38,924 nucleotides of DNA from NCBI GenBank assembly GCA_039028975.1, contig JBCCHB010000152.1:1-38924 (forward strand), given 5' to 3'. The DNA comes from JAHBNG01 sp039028975 (lineage in GTDB: Bacteria > Chloroflexota > Anaerolineae > Caldilineales > Caldilineaceae). The notes below the pieces were generated by a model. That model saw only the letters and a program-made list of their open reading frames with translations, made no database searches and had not been told where the DNA came from. Position 1 is the stretch's first letter. Each line of letters opens with the position of its first letter. This document shows positions 7,691-15,391 of the stretch, in pieces. A program made the position numbers and the translations under genes.

Positions 7691-8210
7691 GAATTCCTCC
7701 TATTGTTAACCATGAAGGGCATGAAGGGCATGAAGATTGATGCATTGGAGAATCAAAGGCCCCTAACTGATGGGCTATTTGGACGTCACTCATCTCGCAC
7801 CACATTTCTCGTACTTTGTCGTCCTCAATACGATAAATTGCAATGCCCGTCTCGTATATTGGTTCTTCCCGAGGGGGCAAATTTAACCATCCACCTTGAT
7901 ATCGAGCTGTGGCGGAGTAGCGCACCACTATTTTGTCTCCAGCAACTAGGAAATCATGGATTTCCCATTGGGAATCAATGAAAGTCTTACGGTACCAAAT
8001 GGCCGCATTTTTGAACGCTTCCCGTCCAAGCATTTCTTCGCTTGCAGGAAGGCGGTTCGCAAAATCCGGATGGAGTATTTCATCAAGAATATTGTATTTT
8101 CCTGCGCCGTAAACTTCATAATATAAAGGCTCAATGAGCTTACGGTAGTTCACTTCGCTTGCTGTATTATGGCTGATTTCCATTGTGTAGTGAGCCATTG
8201 TTCGATTCAT
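7620..8210 (-). CDS. SnoaL-like (NTF2-fold) protein with aberrant C-terminus
   Basis: The first ~155 residues of this 196-residue frame fit the SnoaL-like/ester cyclase branch of the NTF2-like superfamily (LIEPLYYEVY, ILHPDFANRLP, then a beta-rich half with WEIHDFLVAGDKIVVR). The last ~40 residues, beginning after HQLGAF, do not fit. They translate a CATGAAGGG tandem repeat and then enter the next gene out of frame. The natural stop was probably lost by an indel or by repeat insertion. AAGGTGA lies about 10 nt before the ATG at 8210, and the Met five residues in is an alternative start. The function is unknown because many members bind or isomerise small hydrophobic molecules. Confidence 0.7.
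   Translation of the reverse strand: MNRTMAHYTMEISHNTASEVNYRKLIEPLYYEVYGAGKYNILDEILHPDFANRLPASEEMLGREAFKNAAIWYRKTFIDSQWEIHDFLVAGDKIVVRYSATARYQGGWLNLPPREEPIYETGIAIYRIEDDKVREMWCEMSDVQIAHQLGAFDSPMHQSSCPSCPSWLTIGGIHANQLPSGPIPRQRLPQWWRCAR
7711..7737. repeat. CATGAAGGG nonamer tandem repeat
   Basis: There are two perfect copies of CATGAAGGG (7711-7719, 7720-7728) followed by CATGAAGAT. It lies between the Shine-Dalgarno of the second PhyH gene and the core of the SnoaL-like gene, and is read through by the latter's frame. Confidence 0.75.
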
Positions 8211-8780
8211 CAGCGAAATTCACCTTTTCGTATACATCTTCGAGCAGCAGTTCACAGTCGATAGACTCGATTTGGCTCGTATCGGACATATTGGCGTATG
8301 CTCGGTAGAGCCAAGTGCCGTCGGGCTGCCGTGTATATTGCTCAACTCGGCATCGATTCTGAGAGACCAGAGTATAATCGGTGAGCGAGCCGATGCTGCG
8401 ATATTGCTCAAACTTGTCGCCACGCTCGTACTGTTCAGTAGATTTGGATAAGACTTTAAAGATGACAATAGGGTTGAGCAAAGTGCCAACTTCTACATCT
8501 TCAAAAATGGGGCATCTGCGACAACAAAATCTGGATAGGTGTACAATCCAGATTTACTGACCAATACCCGCATGTCATTTTGGTAAACCTCAGTCGGACG
8601 TTTGCGCAGTTGCATATATAGATGAGCATTAATACTGCCACCAATTATATTATGTTCTCGGCTTGCTCCAGACATAGGAATTATCTCACCTTGATAAAAT
8701 TCGTTTTTCGTCTCGGATACGCGCTCCAAGGCAAGGTATTCCTCAGGTGTATACAGACGTTCAGCTATGGGCGTAGCCAC
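8167..8780 (-). pseudogene. Uma2-family (DUF820) PD-(D/E)XK nuclease-like gene, frameshifted
   Basis: Two overlapping frames together make one Uma2-type protein. The N-terminal half starts at GTG 8780 with GGAGG 5 nt upstream and reads ATPIAERLYTPEEYLALE through YPDFVVADAP. The C-terminal half continues in another frame with GTLLNPIVIFKVLSKSTEQY through LEDVYEKV. The break is at an A5 run (8503-8507 on the plus strand). One extra base there would restore ..APFFEDVEVGTLLNP... In addition, the conserved Glu of the VEVLS motif is Lys here (FKVLS), so the gene seems to have lost a catalytic residue as well. Uma2 genes are common, often multi-copy accessory genes of unclear role. The single indel could be a sequencing error, but the Glu-to-Lys change would remain. 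Confidence 0.8.
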
Positions 8781-8914
8781 TATGTCCTCCGAACGACAAA
8801 TTAGCAATAACAAATAGTCGTATTCATATTTTACCAGCAATAGAACCAACTGTGAAGGGCAGACATCCAAATAATTGCCTAGTGCTTAACAGAAGGAATC
8901 CAATTAAAAAGGGA

Positions 8915-8965
8915 CCAAATTATTCAATGCCTGAATGACTATTATTCAGGCATTGAATAATTTGG
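8915..8965. repeat. Perfect 22-bp inverted repeat, 7-nt loop
   Basis: The arms 8915-8936 and 8944-8965 (CCAAATTATTCAATGCCTGAAT and its exact complement) enclose GACTATT. The element is 20 bp after the stop of the broken ATPase gene. On the minus strand it is followed by TCCCTTTTT, so it could end transcription. It contains the palindrome TTATTCA-N5-TGAATAA (8942-8960), which also overlaps the start of the same ATPase gene. Confidence 0.85.
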
Positions 8966-8984
8966 CAATCGTTGTGAAACCTCG

Positions 8985-10259
8985 CTAGGAATACCCACAA
9001 ACAAACGTCCAAGGCAAAGCAATTATCTTCTCATCCAGTCGCTGGATCATCCTACCACCGTGAAGCAACACGCCGCCTATTGCATTTGAATACGAATCCA
9101 GAAATGCCCTTAAATTTGCTGCGTCACGGAATCCAGGGTTTTCTGTTAGCTTGACCTCGATAGCCAGCAGTTGCCGTCCATATTCCACCACAAAATCCAC
9201 TTCCTGCTTTCCTTTCGTGCGCCAAAAATAGAGACGAGCAGCAGGCGTCATTAAATCGGCCAGAACTCGTAAATGGTGATAGATGAGTGATTCAAATAAA
9301 CTACCTACTTCTCGCGTTTGGCGCAATGCTTCTTCACTATAATAGCCTGCTAAAAAGACAGCCAAACCCGGATCGGTCCACATAACTTTAGGTGATTTGA
9401 GCAGCCGCGTGGTGTGGCTTTTGGTGTACGCTGGCAACCGGGTAAAGAGATGAGTTGTTTCTAATAGATTTAAATAACGATGAACCGTTGACTGGCTCAA
9501 CTTGGCATCTCGACCCAGATCTGATTGATTGAGAAGCTGGCCTGTACGCAAAGCCAGCAACTCCATAACCTGCCGAAAATCAATGAGTCTGTCAATCTGG
9601 GAGATTTAACGTAAATCCCGTTCTAGATAGGTTGTAATGTAGCCATCCCACCAGCGAATCCACGACTGGCTAGATGGTAACGGTAGCAAGGCAGGCATTA
9701 AACCTTGTAACAAAATCGGTACCGGATCAAGCGAGGGGGCAGCGTCAGAATCTTCATCAGGCCAGTGGCCCGTCAGTAGATCAGCCAGAATAGATGGCTG
9801 TAGACGCTTGTGCCTCTCTCCAATGGTTAATGGTGCCAGAATGAAATAGACAGCTCGTCCAGCCAGACTCTCACTCACCGGACTCATTAGCAGCAAATTG
9901 GCAGAACCAGACAATACAAAGCGGTAGCGGCCAGGATTTTCGTCAACGGCTTGCTTGATGGCTGGCAAAAGATGGGGAGCTTTCTGCACCTCATCCAGCA
10001 CGATCCGGTCCGTTCCAGCCCACAAGGCTTCCGGCCCGCTTTGCGCTTGCTGAAGAACATCAAAGTCATCCATGGTGTGGAATCGCCACTCCGAAAATGG
10101 GGTCGCATTCCGCAACAGGGTACTCTTGCCAACCTGCCTAGCACCAGTTAAGACTAAGATCTGATGCTCATTAATGGCTTCACGCAAAGTTGGCGTTAAC
10201 CATCGCTCCAGATACTCTATATTGCCGTATTCATCATAACTTGAATAGTTGTTATTCAT
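8985..10259 (-). pseudogene. DUF4143-type AAA ATPase, interrupted by one in-frame stop
   Basis: The two halves are in the same reading frame, separated only by TAA at 9606-9608. The N-terminal half has Walker A (LTGARQVGKSTLL) and Walker B (RIVLDEVQKAP). The C-terminal half has a winged-helix-like segment (SDLGRDAKLSQSTVHRYLNL) and a DUF4143-type nuclease-like end (EVDFVV...LAIEVKL). Homologues normally read straight through YLERDLRQ, so the stop is best explained by CAA to TAA (one base). I chose the ATG at 10259. An earlier Met at 10295 would translate the upstream palindrome. These ATPases are usually stand-alone, mobile-like genes. Either the gene is dead, or the two halves are made separately (an internal ATG exists at 9566). 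Confidence 0.85.
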
Positions 10260-10270
10260 GTCGTGAATAA
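10252..10270. promoter_or_regulatory. Palindrome TTATTCA-N5-TGAATAA over the ATPase start codon
   Basis: The 19-bp dyad TTATTCATGTCGTGAATAA overlaps the ATG (10257-10259) of the broken ATPase gene. The same dyad with a different 5-bp centre lies after the gene's stop, inside the 22-bp inverted repeat at 8942-8960. The surrounding bases (TTGCCA..ATTATTCA) also match between the two sites. It is a candidate operator or a recognition end of a mobile unit. Confidence 0.55.
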
Positions 10271-10306
10271 TATGGCAATTGGGGCCAAACGCCAACTCTC
10301 CTCAAC

Positions 10307-11107
10307 TTATCTCGCCCCACACGCCTGCAAACAAGCCTGCATATGACCGCGCGATTCTGCGGCAATTGTTATGCACTGGCCTAGCGTATACCCTTTAGCA
10401 CCGATCACCTCAAGGTTCAGCGGTCCACTATAGCCATTTTCATGCAGAACGCGGATGTAGCCGACCAAGTCAATTTCGCCACGGCCATTGGTCTGATCTT
10501 CCGGCTTGCCTGGACCTTGCTGGCGGCCTAAGCAATCACGAATGTGGACGTGTTTGACCCGTGAGATAACCGCTGCAATGGCCTCAACCGGATTCTCATT
10601 GGCGCGGTGGATGTGGGATGGATCCATGTCGATGCCGAATGAATCTGACGAGATGGCTTCCATGGCCTTTAGGGTAGTTGGCGTATTGTAGATGGATGCA
10701 CCAACGTGGGCCTTTACGCAGAGGGTGACACCGTACTTTTCAGCTAGGTTGGTTAGCTCCCCCAATTCGTTAAGGGTCTGCTGAAGGCTCTCTTCGTTGT
10801 CACTTTCACCGCCTGGGCCAACACAGACGATAGGTATGCCTACTTCGGCCGCAGCCTGCATGGCATTTTCCATTATACTGGGATCGCGTGATGGCTGCTC
10901 CATGGCGAGGAGCTCTAGTTCGTAGACACCTGCTAATCGTTTGATCTCAGAGGCCGTTTCCTGCCACCGATCCGGGACAAGATGCTGAGGAGCCATACCT
11001 TCGATGGCCGCGATTTCGATGCCGTCATATCCGGCCATTGCAATGTGTTTGAAGGCGGTATCCAAGTCATATCCACCAAAGAGAACTGAATTTGCACCTA
11101 ATTTCAT
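10307..11107 (-). CDS. Sugar phosphate isomerase/epimerase (xylose isomerase-like TIM barrel)
   Basis: This 266-residue protein of the AP-endonuclease-2/xylose-isomerase-like TIM-barrel superfamily would interconvert keto/aldo sugars or epimerise sugar-like compounds with a divalent metal. Family segments are MKLGANSVLF at the N-terminus, GYDGIEIAAIEG (first metal-side Glu region), FGIDMDPSHIHRAN (Asp and His of the metal site), VKHVHIRDCLG, GRGEIDLVGYI and LNLEVIG (last Glu). AGGAAC lies upstream of the ATG at 11107. It follows the sugar-binding lipoprotein gene, separated by twin hairpins, so it probably processes the imported sugar. Confidence 0.88.
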   Translation of the reverse strand: MKLGANSVLFGGYDLDTAFKHIAMAGYDGIEIAAIEGMAPQHLVPDRWQETASEIKRLAGVYELELLAMEQPSRDPSIMENAMQAAAEVGIPIVCVGPGGESDNEESLQQTLNELGELTNLAEKYGVTLCVKAHVGASIYNTPTTLKAMEAISSDSFGIDMDPSHIHRANENPVEAIAAVISRVKHVHIRDCLGRQQGPGKPEDQTNGRGEIDLVGYIRVLHENGYSGPLNLEVIGAKGYTLGQCITIAAESRGHMQACLQACGAR

Positions 11108-11146
11108 ATTTTGGTTCCTGTTTTGTTGGTAATTTTAGGCCCCTCA

Positions 11147-11206
11147 CCCCTCTCCCAGACTGGGAGAGGGGAACAGCTGACCCTTCCCCCACATGTGGGG
11201 GAAGGG
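11147..11206. repeat. Twin GC-rich hairpins between binding protein and isomerase genes
   Basis: Hairpin 1 is 11147-11171, with an 11-bp perfect stem (CCCCTCTCCCA / TGGGAGAGGGG) and a 3-nt loop. Hairpin 2 is 11181-11206, a 26-bp perfect palindrome (CCCTTCCCCCACA / TGTGGGGGAAGGG). Both lie downstream of the binding-protein stop. No T-run follows, so they look like REP-type mRNA-stabilising elements and not classical terminators. Confidence 0.8.
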
Positions 11207-11258
11207 ATGGGGATGGGGGCGTCTGTCACAACTTGCCTGACAATGCGCTAAACGAAAG

Positions 11259-12920
11259 TTATTGACCAGTTGCTGTGTTGTACGCCTCTTGATAGATCTC
11301 GACCATGCGAGGTAGCCCTAGCGTGTTTAGAGTATCTAGATAGGTTTGCCAATCGCCATCAATATCGGACTGACCTAGAATAAACTCGGCCATCATCTGC
11401 TGAACGTAGTCCGTGACTGAAAGGCGGATATCGGTCAACTCTAGAGATTGATCCTCATTAAAGGCCAGCGGCGGAATGAGTTCCTCGACAGGACGGCCAT
11501 AGGGGACCATTTTTTCGTTGGTTTCACGATAAAGGACAACCTCTAAATCGCCTGGATCGCGCTGCTTCTCACCTAGCCGAAGGTGGTTGGGTCGGTAGGA
11601 TGGTCCAACTTGCGCCCAGTGAAAATTCTGCAATTCACCAAATGTCGTAAGGCGATGCCAGATCGCTGGCTCACCATTTAGCCCGATGTCACCATCTTCG
11701 GCCAGTTTCCAATGCTCATCCTTATTGCCAAAGACAGAACGGAGGGTCGTTTCACGTTCGTAAAGCCCATCACACCAGCGGAATGCAACTTCTGGATATT
11801 TGGATGCAGATGTAATCACGCAGTTGCCTGGGCCGGTACCCCAAGGGTTATAAGCTGTCTGACGTAATCCTGTTGGACCTTCGAGCGGTGGTACAGCAAG
11901 ATACTCTTTCCAGCGTTCACCAGCAATGCTGCCAAAGACAGGCTGCGCGCCAGCGATGATCATACCGACTAGCGCAGCCTCTTCATTCTCCACAAGCTGA
12001 CGAATCTGGGCGTGTTCTTGGGTAAAACTCTCTTCACCAAAAAGGCCCGCATCATAGAGGGTTTTGAGGTAGCGAACGCCCTCTTGCCAACCATCCGTTG
12101 TCACAGCAGGAAAGATGGTGCCGTTTTCCACAACCAAATAACGATTATTATTGAATTGTTCACTGTAAACGAAAGGCTGCATCAAAAAGCCGTCTAAATT
12201 GGTGTTCCAGCCTGTGGTTGCGCCAGCCAGTGCCACCTCATCATCTAGATCGCCATTTCCATTGGCATCTTCATTCCTGAAGGCTGTCAAGACGGTAAGC
12301 AGTTCGTCGGTCGTCTGAGGCATCTCTAAACCAAGATTATCCAACCAAGCCTGATTGATCCAGGCGCGCTGGGAGTAGAAACAGTGGAAACATTCATTAA
12401 CCTGAGGCAAACCATAAATATTCCCATCTGGTGCTGTAATCAAATTCTCAACCAAAGGTGAGCCTTCGAAGACTTCTTTGATGCCCACCCCCCACTCGTC
12501 AATCATGTCATTGAGGGGTAAGAAGACGCCTTGAGAACCATAGATGGCTTGGGTTGATGGGTCAACACCGAAGCCCACAATCATGTCGGGTAGATCACCG
12601 CTGGCCAGTGTTAGGTTAAGCTTTTCTTGCTCAGTTCCTGGGGGCGCAATTTCAAACTCCAAATTGACGCCTGTCTTCTCCGAGTACCACTTGGTAAACT
12701 CGTTGGTTGTGTAATCTTCCACAATGGCATGGCCGCGGATCAAGACCCTGAGTGTGACTGGTGCTTCCACAATGGGATAATGGCCGGGCGGCGTAAGCGC
12801 GGCGGCTTCGGCATCGCCAGCATTGCCGCCAGGAGCGGCCACGTCCGGCTGGGCACAGGCGGCTAGAAGCAAGCTCAAGATGAGAAGAAAAGCGATACTG
12901 AGTTGACGAATTCTGAACAT
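11259..12920 (-). CDS. Extracellular sugar-binding lipoprotein (LplA-type, CUT1)
   Basis: This 553-residue family 1 solute-binding protein has an N-terminal hydrophobic segment and lipobox LLAAC (C22), so it would be anchored outside the membrane. The mature start is Ala/Gly-rich. The family body is recognisable in WYSEKTGVNLEFE, LASGDLPDMIVG and AYNPWGTGPGNCVIT. NEDANGNGDLDDE is the EF-hand-like loop often found in LplA-type proteins. AGGAGG precedes the ATG at 12920, giving strong translation. It is the third gene of a transporter set whose two permeases lie upstream (14283-15248, 13248-14192). LplA-type systems usually import oligosaccharides. The sugar is not identifiable here. Confidence 0.92.
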   Translation of the reverse strand: MFRIRQLSIAFLLILSLLLAACAQPDVAAPGGNAGDAEAAALTPPGHYPIVEAPVTLRVLIRGHAIVEDYTTNEFTKWYSEKTGVNLEFEIAPPGTEQEKLNLTLASGDLPDMIVGFGVDPSTQAIYGSQGVFLPLNDMIDEWGVGIKEVFEGSPLVENLITAPDGNIYGLPQVNECFHCFYSQRAWINQAWLDNLGLEMPQTTDELLTVLTAFRNEDANGNGDLDDEVALAGATTGWNTNLDGFLMQPFVYSEQFNNNRYLVVENGTIFPAVTTDGWQEGVRYLKTLYDAGLFGEESFTQEHAQIRQLVENEEAALVGMIIAGAQPVFGSIAGERWKEYLAVPPLEGPTGLRQTAYNPWGTGPGNCVITSASKYPEVAFRWCDGLYERETTLRSVFGNKDEHWKLAEDGDIGLNGEPAIWHRLTTFGELQNFHWAQVGPSYRPNHLRLGEKQRDPGDLEVVLYRETNEKMVPYGRPVEELIPPLAFNEDQSLELTDIRLSVTDYVQQMMAEFILGQSDIDGDWQTYLDTLNTLGLPRMVEIYQEAYNTATGQ

Positions 12921-12971
12921 TGATTTCCTCCTAATATTTTCTGTTTTTCTTTAATAGATACTTCTGCAAAA

Positions 12972-13243
12972 CTACAACGGATTCGGGGATTTAACGGATT
13001 ATCTGTAACGGTAAGGAACGTGACTTAAATTAGTGTCCTAGGTTGGGCTACTTGCTCCAGCGGTACAAGCCTTCTGTTTCGCAAAAGTTGGGACAGTTAA
13101 TAAAACCCCATTCCTAAGGCAGATGGTGGACACATGGATATGTGTCTAGGAGAGCCACAAAAACACAAAAGATTCAGGCTAGGAATGAAAATTATTCTGC
13201 AGACGGAGAAAAAAAATCAGCTCTATCCCCTAATCCGTTGTAG
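12972..13243. repeat. 272-bp element with 19-bp terminal inverted repeats (MITE-like)
   Basis: The ends 12972-12990 (CTACAACGGATTCGGGGAT) and 13225-13243 are inverted copies with 18 of 19 matches. Inside are the nested pair CATTCCTA/TAGGAATG and a 7-bp hairpin, GACACAT-GGAT-ATGTGTC (13129-13146). No open frame or transposase remnant is seen. The element occupies nearly all of the 327-bp spacer between the second permease and binding-protein genes. No target-site duplication is obvious. Confidence 0.7.
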
Positions 13244-13247
13244 TACT

Positions 13248-14192
13248 CTACTCCTTAATCGATCCGATCATCATGCCCCTGATAAAGTGCTTCTGTACAA
13301 AGGGATAGAGAATCAGTACCGGTACTGTCGCTACCATGATCAAAGAATATTTGAGCAGTTCCCGCATTCCTTCGCGAGCGACAAGATCATCAATATCCAT
13401 CAGCATGGAGGCGTCAATCGTATTTAGGATCAGAATCTCACGCAGCACAATCTGCAAGGGAAAGAGCGCCTGATCCTTGAGATAAATCAGCGCATTAAAG
13501 TAAGTATTCCAGTGATTAACGGCATAAAAGAGAGCCAGAATCGCAATTAATGGTCTCGCCAGGGGCAGCACAATGCTCCAGAAAAAGCGGATATCGGTGC
13601 AACCGTCCATTTGGGCAGCCTCCAACAGCTCGCGTGGGATGGTGGTGCGAATAAAGGTGATGGCAATCAGCAGATTCCAGATGCCGATACCCGTTGGCAA
13701 GATCATAGCGGCTCGGGTGTTGAGCAGCCCCAAACTCTGAACCAGCAGGTAAGTGGGAATCAACCCTCCCGAAAAGAGCATAGTAAAGAGGAAGAGAAAG
13801 ATGATCACCTTGCGCCCTATCAGATCCTGTCGAGAGAGAGGGTAAGCTGCAATTAGAGTCAAGAAGACGTTGAAGAGCGTGCCAAATACCGTGTAGAAGA
13901 TCGAGTTGGCAAAGCCCATCCAAACCTTGCTATGTTCGAAGATGGCTCGATATCCCTCCAAACTGAAATCGACTGGCAGCAGTCTCACTCGCCCTGCCAT
14001 CACTGCTTGGGGGGAGCTAAAAGACGAGCTGACAATAAAGACGAGGGGCAGCAGTATGATAATTAGGATGAAGGTCAGAATTGATAAGTTTACAAGGGTA
14101 AAAACCCGATCCGCGCCCGTATCTTTTATATGGGCCAGATACTCTTGATTGTTTTTTTCAGGATTCTGTTCAGCGAGAATATTTGTGGTCAT
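13248..14192 (-). CDS. Carbohydrate ABC transporter permease (LplC/YtcP-type)
   Basis: This 314-residue inner-membrane permease is of the binding-protein-dependent CUT1 class. About six hydrophobic helices are visible, starting with LVNLSILTFILIIILLPLVF. The EAA loop that contacts the ATPase reads LLEAAQMDGCTDIRFFWSI followed by VLPLARP. The C-terminal RGMMIGSIKE is typical of the LplC/YtcP group. Its start ATG (14190-14192) lies only 8 nt beyond a 77-bp hairpin element with no ordinary Shine-Dalgarno at the usual spacing. An AAGGAGG sits about 24 nt upstream at the loop/arm boundary of the element. No ATPase gene is in this operon, so a shared MsmK-like ATPase elsewhere is likely. Confidence 0.93.
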   Translation of the reverse strand: MTTNILAEQNPEKNNQEYLAHIKDTGADRVFTLVNLSILTFILIIILLPLVFIVSSSFSSPQAVMAGRVRLLPVDFSLEGYRAIFEHSKVWMGFANSIFYTVFGTLFNVFLTLIAAYPLSRQDLIGRKVIIFLFLFTMLFSGGLIPTYLLVQSLGLLNTRAAMILPTGIGIWNLLIAITFIRTTIPRELLEAAQMDGCTDIRFFWSIVLPLARPLIAILALFYAVNHWNTYFNALIYLKDQALFPLQIVLREILILNTIDASMLMDIDDLVAREGMRELLKYSLIMVATVPVLILYPFVQKHFIRGMMIGSIKE

Positions 14193-14200
14193 TATAGATG

Positions 14201-14277
14201 GCCAGAAAAGTTCTGTCCTCCTTGATTCTGAATTTCCCAGAGTAGACTCGGCCAGGGTCGGACAAGACTTTTCTGGC
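14201..14277. repeat. 77-bp hairpin element, copy 2
   Basis: The near-perfect terminal inverted repeats are GCCAGAAAAGTTCTGTCC and GGACAAGACTTTTCTGGC (2 mismatches over 18 bp), with a core GAATTTCCCAGAGT shared with copy 1 at 1659-1735. It lies between the stop of the first permease (14283) and the start of the second (14192), and it occupies the whole ribosome-binding region of the latter. Confidence 0.82.
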
Positions 14278-14282
14278 GAAGC

Positions 14283-15248
14283 TCACCAGACTCCGTGTCC
14301 GGTCAGTCGGTTGGCAATGCGATTCACCGTAAAGATCAGCAGCAAACCAATCACTGCTTTCATTAGCCCAATTGCGCTGGCATAAGAGAAATCAAGCACA
14401 GGCGAGAGCAAGCCAACCCGATAGACGTACGTATTAATCACCTCCGACACGTTAAGGTTGAGCGTATTCTGCATCAGATAGACCTTCTCAAACGCGACAT
14501 CCAACACCTGCCCTGTATTCAGTACCAATAGTACCACCGCTGTCGGCAACAGCCCTGGAATGTCAATAAACCACATCCGCTGAAGCTTGTTGGCCCCATC
14601 CACCACCGCGGCCTCGTGAAGCGTCGGATCGATGGTCGCTAGCACGGCCAAATAGATGATCGACTGGAAGCCCAAATGTTGCCAGACGCCAGACCAGACA
14701 AAGACGTGGCGAAACGCTGCTGAACTTCCCATCCAGTTGGGTGGATCTGCGCCTATCATGTTGGCCAGCACAGCTGTAAAGCCAACCCGCGGATGCAAAA
14801 ACTGAAACATGATGCCTACCAGCACAACCGTCGAAATAAAGTGGGGCGCATAGGTAATCATCTGAACCGCGCCCTTAAAAAAGCGCTGCCGAACCTGATT
14901 TAAGCTCAACGCCAGAATAATCGGCAGCGGAAAACCGGCAATTAGCGAATAGAAGCTGATGATGATGGTATTCATCACCACCGGATAGAACTTGGGTGAA
15001 TTGATGAAGCGTTCAAACTGATCAAAGCCAACCCATGGACTGCCCCATATCCCCTGTACCACCGAGTACTTCTTAAACGCGATCTGTGCGCCATACATGG
15101 GCGCATATTTGAAGACAATCAAGTAAATAATCGGTAGCAACAGCATGAGATAAAGCTGCCAGTTACGCCCAATTCGCAACCAGATAGATTGGAGACGGAA
15201 GTTGCTTTTCGTTTTTGGAATTGACGTTGTATTCGCCAAAGTTGCCAT
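14283..15248 (-). CDS. Carbohydrate ABC transporter permease (LplB-type)
   Basis: This 321-residue CUT1 permease is partner to the LplC-type gene downstream. The ATG at 15248 (MATLANTT) is preferred, with AAGGTAGG upstream. A longer reading to 15347 adds a non-homologous stretch. Diagnostic segments are LMLLLPIIYLIVFKYAPMYG at the first helix and the GSPWVGFDQFERFINSPKF periplasmic region typical of LplB. The EAA loop is HEAAVVDGANKLQRMWFIDI followed by PGL. The C-terminus ANRLTGHGVW matches the group. It is the first gene of the operon and transcription is expected to start in 15249-15391. That stretch also has a small AAGAAG/CTTCTT hairpin (15318-15333). Confidence 0.93.
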   Translation of the reverse strand: MATLANTTSIPKTKSNFRLQSIWLRIGRNWQLYLMLLLPIIYLIVFKYAPMYGAQIAFKKYSVVQGIWGSPWVGFDQFERFINSPKFYPVVMNTIIISFYSLIAGFPLPIILALSLNQVRQRFFKGAVQMITYAPHFISTVVLVGIMFQFLHPRVGFTAVLANMIGADPPNWMGSSAAFRHVFVWSGVWQHLGFQSIIYLAVLATIDPTLHEAAVVDGANKLQRMWFIDIPGLLPTAVVLLVLNTGQVLDVAFEKVYLMQNTLNLNVSEVINTYVYRVGLLSPVLDFSYASAIGLMKAVIGLLLIFTVNRIANRLTGHGVW

Positions 15249-15317
15249 TGTACTAGACCTACCTTCCCCTAAATCTAATTCAGGAAGGAGATTAGTGTTC
15301 AGAAGGGAGAGCAGGAT

Positions 15318-15333
15318 AAGAAGTTTTCTTCTT
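15318..15333. terminator. Weak hairpin between uppS-like and permease genes
   Basis: AAGAAG-TTTT-CTTCTT forms a 6-bp stem with a 4-nt loop downstream of the prenyltransferase stop (15392). There is no strong T-run on the minus strand, so a terminator role is uncertain. Confidence 0.3.
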
Positions 15334-15391
15334 GAAATTTTGTTCACTAAGTAGGCACATTGCCATCTTCCAGTGAAAGAGCTGGTGTAGC

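Noticed and set aside
14149..14385. Plus-strand open frame across the 77-bp element
   Set aside because: It covers the ends of two strong minus-strand permease genes and the repeat, and shows no family likeness.
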